Origin: Verpa conica
Taxonomy: Eukaryota > Ascomycota > Pezizomycetes > Pezizales > Morchellaceae
DNA: 64,000 bases
Direction: 5' to 3'
Assembly (NCBI GenBank): GCA_033030425.1
Contig: JAUFSD010000010.1
Span: 1,364,001 to 1,428,000, forward strand
A model generated the notes under the pieces. It had not been told where the DNA came from. It did not search any database and was given only the letters and a program-made list of their open reading frames with translations. Position 1 is the first letter of the stretch; each line of letters starts with the position of its first letter. Both the position numbers and the translations under genes were made by a program. Below are positions 10,567-21,682 of the stretch, piece after piece.

Positions 10567-11470
10567 CTATTCAACATCATCATCCCTCCCCCCAAAGAAC
10601 CTCAATATCGCCCCAGCCACAACCTCCCCATCATGATCCATCCCTGCCTTCTCCTTCGCATCATCCGCATGTCTCGTATTCACCAACCCTTTCTCCTGCC
10701 TATACTCTATATTCCTCCTCACCATCTCCTCATCATACCCCAGATGCCCCTGCGACGTGAATACCCGCTTCGGCATATACAATCCCTGGACCTTACAGTC
10801 CTTACTCTCACCCCACACATGCACCTCATCATCTTCGGCCAGTAGACCATTAGCTGTTGAATGGCTTGGTGGAGACTCAACATGGTCCTGGTGCATCTGG
10901 TGAAGATATATTGAGTTCTCTTGGCCGGTTGAGAAGAGCGCTTGTCCCAGGGGGGTTAGTGAGATGTGTGTATGTGCTAGTTCCCAGCTATTAGGGTTGG
11001 GTGAGACTCGCGCGCCGAGGGAGCGCGAGATAATCTGGTGGCCGAAACAGACGCCGGAGAAACGAACATGGGGGTAGGATAGCCATGCAGCTGTTTTTGC
11101 GTATGTTAGCAAAGTGCTTTTTTTTCCCTTTCTTTTCTTGGGTGTGGTTAAAGGAACCTTTTATCCATTCAATTAGACGTAGGATCCAGGGGTTGTTGCC
11201 ATGAGCGTCGTATTTGCTACCAGTGATGAGAACACCGTCATAATCTTCGAGTTCTTTGATGTCAGGGAGGTCACCGTTCTCGGGGGAGGTACTGTCGGTA
11301 TTCCCGACGACGTAGTAGGGGGTTACATTTACATCGATAGGAGGGCGAAGTTCAGAGCCAACGTTAATGAAGAGGCGTTCGAACATTTTGCTGTAGCTCC
11401 CTTTTGTAGCATGGATTGAGGGTAGTGGTAGGTCGGTTTCGAGGACCAGGATGCGTGTAGATACTGTCAT
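10567..11470 (-). CDS. Class-I glutamine amidotransferase-like protein
   Basis: Two exons, 11470-11158 and 11090-10567, encode 278 residues. The intron has a less usual GTTCCT donor but joins in phase inside the WIK-AAWLSYP helix. The fold is the triad glutaminase: LVLETDLPLP at the start, YDGVLITGSKYDAHGNNPWI for the oxyanion strand, the nucleophile elbow GVCFGHQI with Cys about residue 119, and HLGYDEE providing His and Glu near residue 218. This stand-alone form (related to yeast YLR126C and to the GMP synthase glutaminase domain) lacks a synthetase domain. The physiological ammonia acceptor is unknown for the fungal family. The active-site residues are intact. Confidence 0.88.
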
Positions 11471-11794
11471 TTTGTATGAGGGAGAGAGAGGATTCTTTTG
11501 GTACTAATTTTATTTGTTGTAGCTGGATATATATATAGCTAGAGACGGATTTATTGTTTATTTTATAGATAAATTAATCGTGGGACTATGACGACATACG
11601 CTACGCATATATTGTATTAGTAGCTTCTCGGCGTGGCATGGCATGGCGTGGCACGAGTGGTATATTTGCATGACGTATTTTCTCCCGTATGTCTTTGGGA
11701 CTGCAGCAGTTGGTTTGTGGCTGGAATTGCGATCTAAGATACGTCAAGTTTCATATATGTTGCGTTTGAATAGTTAGGTTGTCTCAGGTGGGAC

Positions 11795-11810
11795 CGAGTG
11801 ATCGGTTATG
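11795..11810 (+). repeat. Bipartite motif copy (CGAGTGAT-CGGTT-ATG)
   Basis: Perfect match. Its spacer resembles that of the 3798 copy (CGTTT). Confidence 0.6.
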
Positions 11811-12095
11811 AACTATATGAGAATGTCGTGTGGGAAACTTACATTACCAGTTTCTGAATAGTGTATAGGGAATGCTGAACATCTTAGGTAAACCTGTCTT
11901 GAGTGTAGTGGGTGTGCTGGATTTCTGGTGTCTGGAACTACCAATGATAAACTCTGCAGATGCTCATCTCGAAATAAAATACCTCACTGGGCGTAACTAA
12001 GAATCCGGTTGGATATAATGATCTCCCGGGAGTCTAAGGTGCATAAACGAATTTCCTTTCTCTAAATATTTACTCTGCCAAGAGATAAACATCGA

Positions 12096-12111
12096 CGAGT
12101 GATTGACTGTG
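12096..12111 (+). repeat. Bipartite motif copy, GTG variant
   Basis: CGAGTGAT-TGACT-GTG. The right half has GTG instead of ATG. Confidence 0.45.
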
Positions 12112-12144
12112 ATTTCTCAATGTAGTTAATCCCTGTACGTCACT

Positions 12145-12160
12145 GCGATGACATCACTCG
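12145..12160 (-). repeat. Left half of bipartite motif only
   Basis: CGAGTGAT on the minus strand, but CGC stands at the place of the ATG. It is a half site or chance hit. Confidence 0.3.
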
Positions 12161-12939
12161 AGTCTCGGATCATGAGAAGTTATTCGACGGGTCTTTAAGA
12201 TGTTTTAATGTGGTTTGCCTCTACGGGATATGCAGTCCATTAGCCTGGTTGGGTTGTGGGTCGGAGAATTGCATAAGTAATTCCGGAAGCTTACCTATGT
12301 TACTCACGTTCTGGTAAACTCAAAGAGCCAAGGGATTAGGCTCGTTCCCATCTCTACCTATGTTTAGATGTAGTCTATTGTGCCTTGGTTATGTTCTTGC
12401 ATACATCTCCTTTCATTATGTTGTTGGCCATGAGTTTCTAAGCAAGTTAGCTTGGTTCAAGTGATATACTTGAAAGGGATTGGATGAGGCATCCTTATTC
12501 ATAGCGTTAGCTATTGACATTAAAGGATATGTTCTGTGGCTGATTGAAATTCTCATCAATAGCACTTACCAAGTGATAGATAGGAACATATAGTTATTCT
12601 CATCGTAGACATATTAGTAGTAAGTACAACCATTGGCGTTTACAAACATATTGCTATAATAAACCACTAAAGAGTCTTAGCTTTGTACATACGAGACTAA
12701 AGAAATCCCTCCCCCCAGTAAGCCTGACCCAAGATATGAAACTCCTAAGGAAAAACAGTAATGGAGATCTCGACATGCATTACTAGAAACTACACCTCCA
12801 CCTGTTTGTGGTCTATTCTAGTGCTTTCTCAGTAGAATTTTCTAGCTTTACTATCCGTGTTCTGGCGTTTTCTAAACCGCCCTAGATTTCCTCCCTTTTT
12901 TCTGATAATTTTTAGAATATTCTAGATTCGTTCTAAGCT

Positions 12940-12957
12940 GCCCCTATATATAGGGGC
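12940..12957. repeat. Perfect 18-base palindrome
   Basis: GCCCCTATATATAGGGGC reads the same on both strands. It lies between an AT-rich stretch with several TTCTAG words and a C/T tract, about 470 bases upstream of the 13424 gene. Its TATATA centre might act as a TATA element. Confidence 0.7.
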
Positions 12958-13423
12958 CTTCCCCCCTTCCCTACCTACTTTCCTCCTTTCCTCTTACACC
13001 CTTCCTCTCTAGTCTCGTACCCACTCCTCTGCTAAATTAGCCTATGATATTTGGGCTATTGATAGATTTCCCTCATATTGTCACACCCCCATTTTGAATA
13101 AGTAGCCATAAGACTATCTATTTCCAAACTTTTGCGTGGTGGTTGGCTTCTGCAACGCAATAATGAGAGATAATGTACCCCTGTCACTATTGATGAGTCA
13201 TAATACCAGTGATGACTAACAAATAACGAGTATCCTGGCCTTCCCCCCCTTTCCCCTTTCCCCTTTCCTCTTCTCTCTTTGTTATTTCTTTTATCTCATT
13301 CGCTTTGAAACGCGCTTTTGTGATAATGTGAGTCTCTCCTGATCAGCTGGTGTGATGACTCATCAATGACTAATGCACGGCTAGCATCACCCCATCGACA
13401 TCACCATCGCGTCAACGTCAGCG

Positions 13424-15989
13424 ATGGCTAACCCCACCTACTTCGACAAACCTCCAAACAACTGGAACATCCTCGACTACCTCAACGAGCACGACCCGAC
13501 ATCACCATCATACAAACACCAAATCACCCTTGACAGATGGATAAAAGCGCTGACCACCATTACGGAAGATGTCCAATACACCCCTAACCAACGCGATAAA
13601 GCTCGGCTCCTCCTGGATCAGTACAAGCAATCGGTACGTACGCGTTTTTTTTGTAAACTCTCCTCCTCCTCCTACCCGTGTGTGTATGGGCCAGCGCTGG
13701 GACACAGACGAACTGCTCGCTCGTCTGATGTTCAAACTGATCGCTTGCTGAGCCAGCGCTCGCCTTCCATCGAACTCCAGACGAACTGCTCGCTCGTCTG
13801 TTCTCCGTTCGGTGGGCGCCACCAGACCCCAGACAAACTGCTCGCTTGTCTGTTCTCCGTTTGGTGGGCACCGGGCCCCAAGATAATTTGATGTATCGAT
13901 ACCCTCTACTCTTTGTTGTGATGGGTCCGATGGGCCCGTCGCACTACTAATTTTTGTGATCTCAATCATAGGGCCACAACTCTGACCGCAACCGTGCCCG
14001 GGAGTGGCTATGCCGTCATCAATCGAGCAAGAAGAGAAAGCTGAAATCTGGCGCATCGGTCAATATCTTTCAAGCACCAGTGAACCAAGGGACGTTCAAC
14101 AATGCGACCTTCAATCAAAGTGGGGATGATGAAGTGGCGTCTTCTCGAGCGGCTAGTGGGAGTCATCCAGGCAGTACGGCAGAACTGCATGATGGGGAGG
14201 TTAGTTACATCGAAGGTTTCTTTATTAGATACTTTTCTAATAGTGGATTATAGGTCTGCCAAGCCACAACTGTCTATCAAGCACCTGTGAATGAAGGGAT
14301 ATTTAACGATTCAACTTTCAATCAAACCGGGTATAAGAGGAAGTTGCCGGAAGATTCAGAGACATGCCGCTCCCTAGGCGATGATGCAAGCGTGATTGGG
14401 GAGGTGAGTTGCCTCGATAACCCTCCCCGGATTCTACTAGTGGGTTTTTAATTGACTTAATGTCTGGACAGGTTAACGAATCTGATACTTCTTCAAAGTT
14501 AGTTTTGATTTTCTCAAAATTTCTTTGTTCGCATTGGCTTATTGTTGTACACCTAGTGTCAATAGAGACGAGCGCGAGGAACCCCCCGCTGTCACATCCC
14601 AGCCCAAAAAAGGTAATAGTGATTTCATTTCGGTCTACAAAGGATTTGTCACGACCTATATGTCCTTCACCACCGAGAGCAAATTTGTATTTTCTGAATC
14701 CGGCAGGGTCTTGGAAGATGTCATTTTTGAATGTGCAAGTGCTCTCACTGTAAAGAACTCAGCGCATCTGTGGGTAGTTGACTTTGATGATCCCATCATC
14801 ACATCTTGGTTCCAGCCCAAGGAACTAGAGGAACTGCGTAGCCAGACATTACCCTTGCCAGAGGCCGATAAAGTATTCTTAGCCTCGATGGCTAGGTTTT
14901 CCCTTGTATGTGGACCACATTATTTTTTTGCCTTGACATGCTCCTTACCTGAAATAGGCGGACACAGCCGAAGAGTTTCGGCGAGTTGCGGAGGAAGTCC
15001 CATACCGAAAGAAGGGCGAAAGTTACGATCGATCGAAACATTTTGATGCGGCGTGGGTCAATACCGTCATTCTTTCCATGTGCGTCTATTATAGCCCCAG
15101 AGTTACCATTATCTATGTATTCCGTGACCCAGGATCTCACCTTTTGCCAATGGTAGGCTCTCGATACTTGAATCCCCCAACAATCTTCTTCTCTATCCTA
15201 GTCTGCGAGAGGGGTGGTTCGACTGTAATCCTTGGTCATTCCTAATCGATCAATGCCTACTTGGCCTGAACGGGGTACTCGTACAGCGGTATGCTCTTTT
15301 TTCTTTTTTCTTTTGGATGGTTCTTCGTACCTATTTTTTTTCTCAGGTCTAATATTGCCCCCCAGAAAAGAGATAATCTGCCTTGCTCTTAAGCTCGTTG
15401 AGGATGTCTGCGCTGAATCATCTGGGAAGGGGAATCATGGCCGGCGCTTCGATGCCATCATCCACACCCTTGGTGACTCCCCCGTGATTGAGTATGGGGC
15501 TATCGAGGTAGCCAAGAGCTTCGAGAGCATACGCACGAAGAAGTGGACCAACGATAGCACAAAGCTGGTGTATGCACTGCAGGCAATGTTGTCCCGACTT
15601 CATAGCCTTGTAGATCACGATAAAGATACAATGAAGCGGTTGCAGGTTGTGGGTTTGCTGAATGCCGGATTAAACTTACAGATTATTCGGATGAACGGAC
15701 TTAATAAAAACGTATTCCTGCTACAGCGTGGGAAGATCAGGAGTGTACCGACCACGGTGACGAGCTTGAAGAGTATCTTTAGCGTGATGATTAGTATTTT
15801 AATGTTTAAGGTAGGTTAGACCTATTTGTAATGTCAGGATTTCAATTACCCTTGCTGATTTTATTTTTGTAGCAAATGATACAGGATTGTGTCGCCGTTG
15901 TCAAAGGCTACAGTGGGCTTGCCTGTGGTAATGCACAGCAGACGGAACAGGAGCTATTTGAAGAACTAATAAAACAGAATGAGCTTTGA
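13424..15989 (+). CDS. Nine-exon protein of unknown function with duplicated TFNQ motif
   Basis: Hand-spliced exons are 13424-13633, 13972-14199, 14254-14403, 14472-14497, 14557-14905, 14958-15079, 15157-15288, 15366-15810 and 15873-15989. They give 592 residues with every phase consistent. The N-terminal 70 residues (PPNNWNILDYL, LDRWIKAL) are helical. Exons 2 and 3 each contain a near-copy of one motif, FQAPVNQGTFNNATFNQSG and VYQAPVNEGIFNDSTFNQTG, suggesting an internal duplication. The C-terminal 350 residues are conserved-looking (REGWFDCNPWSFLIDQCL, GNHGRRFDAIIH, EYGAIEVAKSFE, STKLVYALQAMLSRL) and recall an uncharacterised family I associate with Mucoromycota and some ascomycetes, from memory only. 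No enzyme motif is visible. Exon 4 is only 26 bases. The first intron is 338 bases, far longer than the others, because of a repeat array. Confidence 0.75.
13691..13872 (+). repeat. Three hairpin repeats inside intron 1
   Basis: Three 23-base units lie at 13705-13727, 13778-13800 and 13830-13852. Each is a 7-bp perfect stem around the loop ACTGCTCGC. The first two have arms CAGACGA/TCGTCTG. The third has CAGACAA/TTGTCTG, a paired change that keeps the stem. Units 2 and 3 are part of a 52-base tandem duplication that includes a downstream TTCTCCGTTYGGTGGGC segment. Units 1 and 2 are each preceded by CCAGCGCT. Confidence 0.85.
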
Positions 15990-16335
15990 TAGTTTGATTC
16001 TCTGAGGTTGCTGTTGCTATCATAGGACAACTACTATAGATCAAGACTACCAAAATTAGGGGAAGGCATAGTTGGGCGTATAAATAAACCCGAAGACACC
16101 AAGGAATATTTTGGCTTCATATTCAATTCTGTAAAGAAGTTGGGCTAGGAGTGGATGGAAATATTATGTTAAACTCAAAATACTTGGGGGGATTTCGGAA
16201 TACAATTTTAGACAAGAGCAAAAAAGAAACAAGGAAGATAGACTAAAGGAACAATCTAAAGTAGCGAGAGCTAAGCCTAACAAATTTTTGAATGCTTAAG
16301 GAAGTTTATAAATACCTAACGGCTTATGGTGAACG

Positions 16336-16453
16336 TGTTCGGTCATAGAACGACGAAAATAAAGCATCCCGTCCGCTCTGCTTAATTAAAACGTCGTATC
16401 GCCTGGCTAGTACTGTAGTGGGTGACCATGCGGGAATCCCAGGTACTGAACTC
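16336..16453 (+). rRNA. 5S ribosomal RNA
   Basis: About 118 bases that match the eukaryotic 5S pattern: GGTCATAGAACGACG at the 5' side, GCATCCCGTCCGCTCT in the loop C region, GGCTAGTACTG, then the internal promoter box GTGGGTGACCATGCGGGAAT and CCCAGGTACTG. Helix I pairs GTTCGG (16337-16342) with CTGAAC (16446-16451). Helix II pairs ACGACG with CGTCGT perfectly. Helix IV/V ends pair CCTGG with CCAGG. A short T-run follows at 16461-16464 as a Pol III terminator. It stands alone among protein genes, as 5S genes often do in Pezizomycotina. The exact ends are approximate. Confidence 0.87.
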
Positions 16454-16688
16454 TCTATTCTTTTACTTTGTGTAGGTGTTGAAAGACTAGCTTAAGTTGG
16501 TTACCTTTTTTTTTGATAGGGATTGATAGAAAAATAGCTTGCCCAAGTCACCGATCCATGCCTTAGCACATGACTTAATAATAAGAGTTTCAAACTTAGA
16601 GTTCTGACGTCCTTGAAACCTTTTACTTCAAACCATTGAAAACTGAAGCTGGTATCAAGATCAGCTGGTTTCTTCTGGGTAGAGAAAT

Positions 16689-16822
16689 GCCAAGAGTCGT
16701 GTACTTGGCAGTAGTTCTAGGGTTAGGTTTTTAAATATTGCCAAGAGTCGTGCGCTGGGTGGTGGTTGTAGGGTTAGGTTTAGAATGCAGGTGCCAAGAG
16801 TCGTGCGTTAGGTGGTGGTTCC
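16689..16822 (+). repeat. Three-copy tandem repeat, ~52-base period
   Basis: Units start with GCCAAGAGTCGTG at 16689, 16740 and 16793. The first two also share TAGGGTTAGGTTT about 30 bases on, a telomere-like word; the second and third share GGTGGTGGTT. It lies 240 bases downstream of the 5S gene. Confidence 0.75.
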
Positions 16823-17568
16823 GAACAAGGAAACACGTCAAAAAGACAGTGCTATAAGAAGCCTGATTAATACTCAAGGTCTATTTTAATAGAGCGCTTC
16901 AGGTTACAGGAAGTGATACACCATTTAGTTTTAACTAGAGTCCTCTATTGTCTATTACTGTAATTCTACCAAGGACAGTGGCATTAGAACTAACCTCTGT
17001 GCTTTAACTAGGAGGAAAATTAGAGTACCGGCTACTACTGTGGCTTCATAATATCTACTATTACTCGTCACCGTCACGGTGTTTCACTCTCTATAACTTT
17101 CTTTTATTCCCCCGCCCCTAAACGTTACACCACCAGCATCTCTATCTTAGAAATGCGTTTATTGATTCCTCCATGAAAGGGCCTACGTATCTACACCGTT
17201 ACAAAGGGCCCTACTAATAATTCTTATAACGTGGATAACCTGATACTGTTTCCAATGCTTATTGTCGATTAGTAGACGTAATATTCTAGCTGTCTGTGCG
17301 CGCCCTTATTTGACGCCTGGTACGATGATCCATCTGAATAATATCGAGGAAGCTCCATGCCTCATACTTTATTCCAGTCCCTTAACATTAAATAATCTCC
17401 TAAAATCATTCAGCTTTTGAAACAAGTGTCAGAAGCGGACAAAACCCATTGTCTGAATTCCCAATACTAAGCACGTTGCACCACAAAGTAACAAAAAGAG
17501 AATTTATTTTTTCATTTCCAATACCATGTAAAGCTAGCATCATCCTACTCCCTCCAATAGATTCCCAT

Positions 17569-19484
17569 CTACTCCTCTTCTTCCTCTCGGATAGCTGCCT
17601 GCTCAGGCTCATCTTCAAATGTGTTTGGAGGAACCTCATACAGCCTTAAAACTGGCTTATTCGGATCTTTTACGAGTACGTATTTACCCTCAGGCATGTG
17701 TAGACACATATCGACGATTGTACGGACAATACCCCATCCGTTGGAGAGGTTAAGATTCATCTGGTTTGCGAATTCACGGGGCTTGTAGCCGACAACACCG
17801 AGAACTACGTGCTTGTTGGAGTCTTTCGGGTTTGCACGGGAGACAAAACTAGTGGAATAGTTAGCAATTGAATCTGTATCTGTAGGAGATCAATCATACC
17901 CAAGCTTCATCAAGTCGGCCTTTGCAAGAATACTCTGAGCAGTCCATCTAGCGAGCTTGCAAGAGTTGTTCTTCATCTCAGTGGCAACAACAGCACCTCT
18001 CTGACTACTCAACTTTGTCCTCCAGTTCAGCGCACCACCGCTGCCCTGTGCACGGTCATCGAATTCATTCAAAGCCTTGACAGTCAAGAATAGATCCTCG
18101 CCGCTTGGACTTTTCATAACAGCGTCTAACTCGGTTCTAACAATCAAGAAGACAGGCTCCTCATCGTTCAATGACAGGTCGAAGCGGCGGTACTTGTATG
18201 CCTTTGATCCTAGCGGTTCACTCTCCTCCTCAGGGCTGTAGAAGGGGTTTTCATGGTCAAACTCATACTTTGATTCCTCGTTAACGGTTTGGATCGCAAA
18301 GTTCTGATTAATGAATGTAGCCTCCATTGAGAGTGCCTGGGGTGCATTAATAGAGTCTTTGTTGCCCTCTGAGGTCTCGAGAGGCGGGTCGGCTGCGTTT
18401 TCGTTGACCGAGACGAAGTCAAGTTGGGAACCGTCTCGTTTATCAATATAGAGTTTGTTGCCATCACGAACGATGACAATATCCCATGGGTAAACTGATC
18501 TCGGAGCACACATAAGCATAGAGAGGACAGAGTCAGTGGCGAAGATTGTAGCTTCATCCTTCTCGGCAAGTTGCTGAATTACTGGATCCTCGGTGGTGGT
18601 GGGGTTGAAGAATAGACGGTCCTGTACAACAAGCTTCCTCTCTGCAGCCTTTGTACCAGCGGGTTTGTCGTACTGGCGGTCATAGTAGTATAAGAAACCA
18701 TAGCTATCCACATCTTCACCTTCATCTGTCTCCAGATTCAGCTTAGCCAGACGGTTGAAATCGATCTCCTCAAGCATCTTCCAATCCGGCTTAATGTTGA
18801 CTGAAGCATCACGGTTACGCTGTGGCTTATCGTAGTCTTTCCAGCCGAAGCGTCTCCCTCTTCCTCCACGCCCTCCTCGGGAATCAAATCTGCCATCATC
18901 ACGTCCTCCACGGCCACCACGAGCTCCATAGCCGCCACGTCCGCCAGATTGCTGTTGTGAACCACCACGGCTACCAGTTTGACCGGCAGCACCACGACCA
19001 CCACGGCCACGGAAAATTGTGCCACCACCACGGCCAAAGGAGCCCCGGGTCTTAGTAGATGTACGTTGGTTGTCAACGACAGAGAATGAGGCTTCGTCTT
19101 CGGCGTGTTGGTATGAGAAGAGAGATGAAGTTCCGGCACCATATACTTGCTGGTCTATGAAAGGTTATCTAGCCGTTAGTATAAAGCTTGAAAAAACAGA
19201 AACAACCTCCCCTCCTCCCCCATCCCATCTCTACCAACCAGATTTATCGTGAGAAATGACCCACCTCTATAGTTCCTGTTATAACCTCCTCGTCCCCTCT
19301 GATTCCCACCATCCTTTGCACTATCCGATGTCCAGTCAGCCATACGGCCCAACTTATCACCTTTTGAGTATGGTGCATATGGCACCTCGTTCAGTGAAGA
19401 ATCAACATTTGATGGAGGACCCCAGGCACCAGCTTCATGCTCAGGAAGAGCGGCGATGAGCGCTGAGAGTTGAAAGGGTGCCAT
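17569..19484 (-). CDS. Translation initiation factor eIF3 subunit D
   Basis: Three exons, 19484-19265, 19154-17900 and 17848-17569, encode 584 residues; all phases agree. The start [24 protein letters not shown] is typical of ascomycete eIF3d. An RG/RGG-rich segment at about residues 105-160 follows the first intron. The core continues with [28 protein letters not shown] sequence (here [16 protein letters not shown]), the [23 protein letters not shown] block that forms the cap-binding pocket region, and ends with [34 protein letters not shown] and an acidic tail. eIF3d is a peripheral eIF3 subunit that can bind the mRNA cap directly. It is cytoplasmic. Schizosaccharomyces pombe Moe1 is the counterpart; budding yeast lacks it. 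Confidence 0.96.
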
Positions 19485-19932
19485 GATTACTTGAACCAGC
19501 AGTTTTTTTGTTCTGCTGACTTGTGTGCGTGGTGTTGATGGTAATTCTACGATAATCGCTGTTATCGAAGGTCGCTCAATTTTTTTTTGGTGGGGTTGTT
19601 GGTATATTTGTGGGGGGATTTGTGGGCAAGGTTTTGCATGGAGGGGCGAACGTCAAACAGAGTCACAAAAGAAAAGTTGCAAGTTGTGAAAAGATCCCTC
19701 TAACTAGTTAAATTACTTTAAAGTAATGTTATTTCACCCCAGACCGGGTTATAAGCTGACATTTGCGTGAATTCATACATTTCCTATCCACACCCCTTGT
19801 ACATATCTCGACGTCCACGCTGCCAAGACGCCAAAGTTATTGAAGCTTTTGCGCATCACGAAAACCCCCACTACACAAAAAAGAAACAGCCCACCACCGA
19901 ACTGTAGCTCAACCTCAATCTCCAATATCACA
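19485..19932. other. Divergent promoter region eIF3d - bS16m
   Basis: A shared 450-base region between two translation genes transcribed away from each other. It is C-rich on the bS16m side. An ATG at 19840 opens a 69-codon frame that runs into bS16m out of its own frame or as a leader; I do not call it. Confidence 0.45.
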
Positions 19933-20499
19933 ATGGTTGTCAAACTGCGGCTGGCACGCTTCGGGCGGCGTCATGCCCCTGTCTACAACATTGTCGTCGC
20001 CCACGCAAGGTGCAACTCCAATTCCTCGGAGGGGTCCATTCTAAGCTGACCCCAATATCAACACTATAGGACGGCCAGAGACTCAAGACCTATAGAAGTT
20101 ATTGGTACATATCCACTCATTCCCTAGGAGAGTATTTGAAAAAGAGCTAACCGGTATCTACCCCAGGAACCTACGACCCAATTCCTAAACCCCCGACGGA
20201 CGACATCGGTAAGCCCACCAAAGATATTAAACTCGACACTGCGCGAGCAAAATATTGGATTGGTGTTGGCGCGCAACCTACTGATACCGTATGGCGATTA
20301 TTCTCTATGGTACTCATCTCCCCCACGCGCTCTTTTTGAGAGTGTTTCTAACGTTCCTCGGGGGTAGTTTGGGCTTCTGGAACCTAAATGGCCTGTCGCG
20401 CGTATTCAGCAGAAGAATCCTAAAGCAGGTCCGAAGGAACCAAAGATAAAAAAAGAGGTTAAGGATACGCAAGGTGATGTTGCACAAACGCAGGTGTGA
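19933..20499 (+). CDS. MRPS16: Mitochondrial small-subunit ribosomal protein bS16m
   Basis: Four exons, 19933-20009, 20070-20104, 20167-20309 and 20368-20499, encode 128 residues. The S16 signature is clear: [41 protein letters not shown] across the first three exons, then KPTKDIKLDTARAKYWIGVGAQPTDTVWRLF. The Lys-rich C-terminal tail is fungal. It assembles into the mitochondrial 30S-like subunit. The 35-base second exon encodes part of the universally conserved core, which supports the splice sites. Confidence 0.95.
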
Positions 20500-21547
20500 T
20501 GTTCGGTGATGGGGATGAAGGGCTGTGTAGACTTTGTACATTATAGGCATGAACATAATGGTGCTTTATGGTTGGTAGTGCAATTTTATCACTATTTTAT
20601 TTTAAATTATAGGGATTCTATTGGGCCTGAGTGGTTTTAAGAGAGGAGTCAGTAATTCCTGAATCTTGATTGGGATGCTGAAGGTAATATAGTGGTGAGG
20701 TTTGTAAGTATGGTGATGTCTATGGTATAGCTGTATTTAATACACAAGATTACCTTCACTCCAATATAGTCTTGGATTTAGACCGAACCCCAATCTCTCG
20801 GACACTATAAGTCTTAATTCTACTCCTACTCATATTTGAGGACGGATTACCTATGTGGGTGGAATCACCCTTTATTACTACATGTACTTAACCGTATTCT
20901 CTAATATCTATCTCAAAGACCATACTAATCAGTACTTAAGCGCTAATATGCGTGTAGAAAGAACTAAATAAAGAAGCTTGAAAGATCGTGTTAATTATTA
21001 TACACATATAGCTGCATTGAACGAGTGGGTAATTTGGGTTGATATATGGAAAGTAGGTTCCTAGGAAGGGGGGTATTTAACTGAGATATGTCTTTTAAAA
21101 GGGAGGTACCTTTCATGGTGCCGCTGCGTAAAGAAGTGGCTACATATGTTATTATTATACATATATAATTTCTTTACTTTGAGTCTTTAAGCTGCTACCC
21201 TAGCAAAGGTTCGGGTAGCTGAAGAGGTACTATAGCAGCACTCCTTCCGGGATTTTTCATTACTCCTATAGGTCTTGTGTGCGTTCAGTAGCCGTATTCA
21301 CTGTTCTGTATAGGGGTACTAACCTTCGTTGGGCCTCCCATGCACCCCTAACCCACGTTACCAATATCCTACAATCATATCCCGTCACTCGCGTTATCAG
21401 TACATCAGTAAATCTAAGGGATAGTATACTGATGAGGTCAAATAGGGTCTAGATACTCAGTTCCCAGAGGGCATTGATGTATATGCAAGATACTGGTCCG
21501 AGTTCAACCTGCTGTCTACTATTCTGTACGCACCCGAGTGACACCCA
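20500..21547. other. Intergenic, 1 kb
   Basis: AT-rich with no supported gene. The bipartite motif copy at 21535 lies at its right edge. Confidence 0.45.
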
Positions 21548-21550
21548 ATG
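21535..21550 (+). repeat. Bipartite motif copy overlapping a GPN1 upstream ATG
   Basis: CGAGTGAC-ACCCA-ATG. Its ATG at 21548 is the first in-frame methionine upstream of GPN1. Confidence 0.55.
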
Positions 21551-21682
21551 ACGTCCCCGACGCGGCTCAACAGCCCCGCCAAGCCACTTATCCAAAACAC
21601 CCCACCACAGATAACAAAAACCCTCGATTCCATCACCACTCCCCCGAAACCACTCCCTAAACTCCCCAGAATATATCCCAAG

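Larger units (their letters stand above)
11471..13423. other. Intergenic, 1.95 kb
   Basis: No gene is supported. It holds a short GGCATGGCATGGCGTGGC run near 11633-11652, three left-half motif copies, the 18-base palindrome at 12940, and long C/T tracts at 12958-13020 and 13240-13285 that probably belong to the promoter or leader of the next gene. Confidence 0.5.
15990..17568. other. Intergenic with 5S rRNA and tandem repeat
   Basis: No protein gene is supported. It contains the 5S gene (16336), the three-copy repeat (16689), and 3' sequence of the eIF3d gene near 17400-17568. Otherwise it is AT-rich and featureless. Confidence 0.5.

Noticed and set aside
11793..12160. Possible transposon bounded by CGAGTGAT ends in opposite orientation
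   Set aside because: Beyond the eight-base word the two ends do not match.
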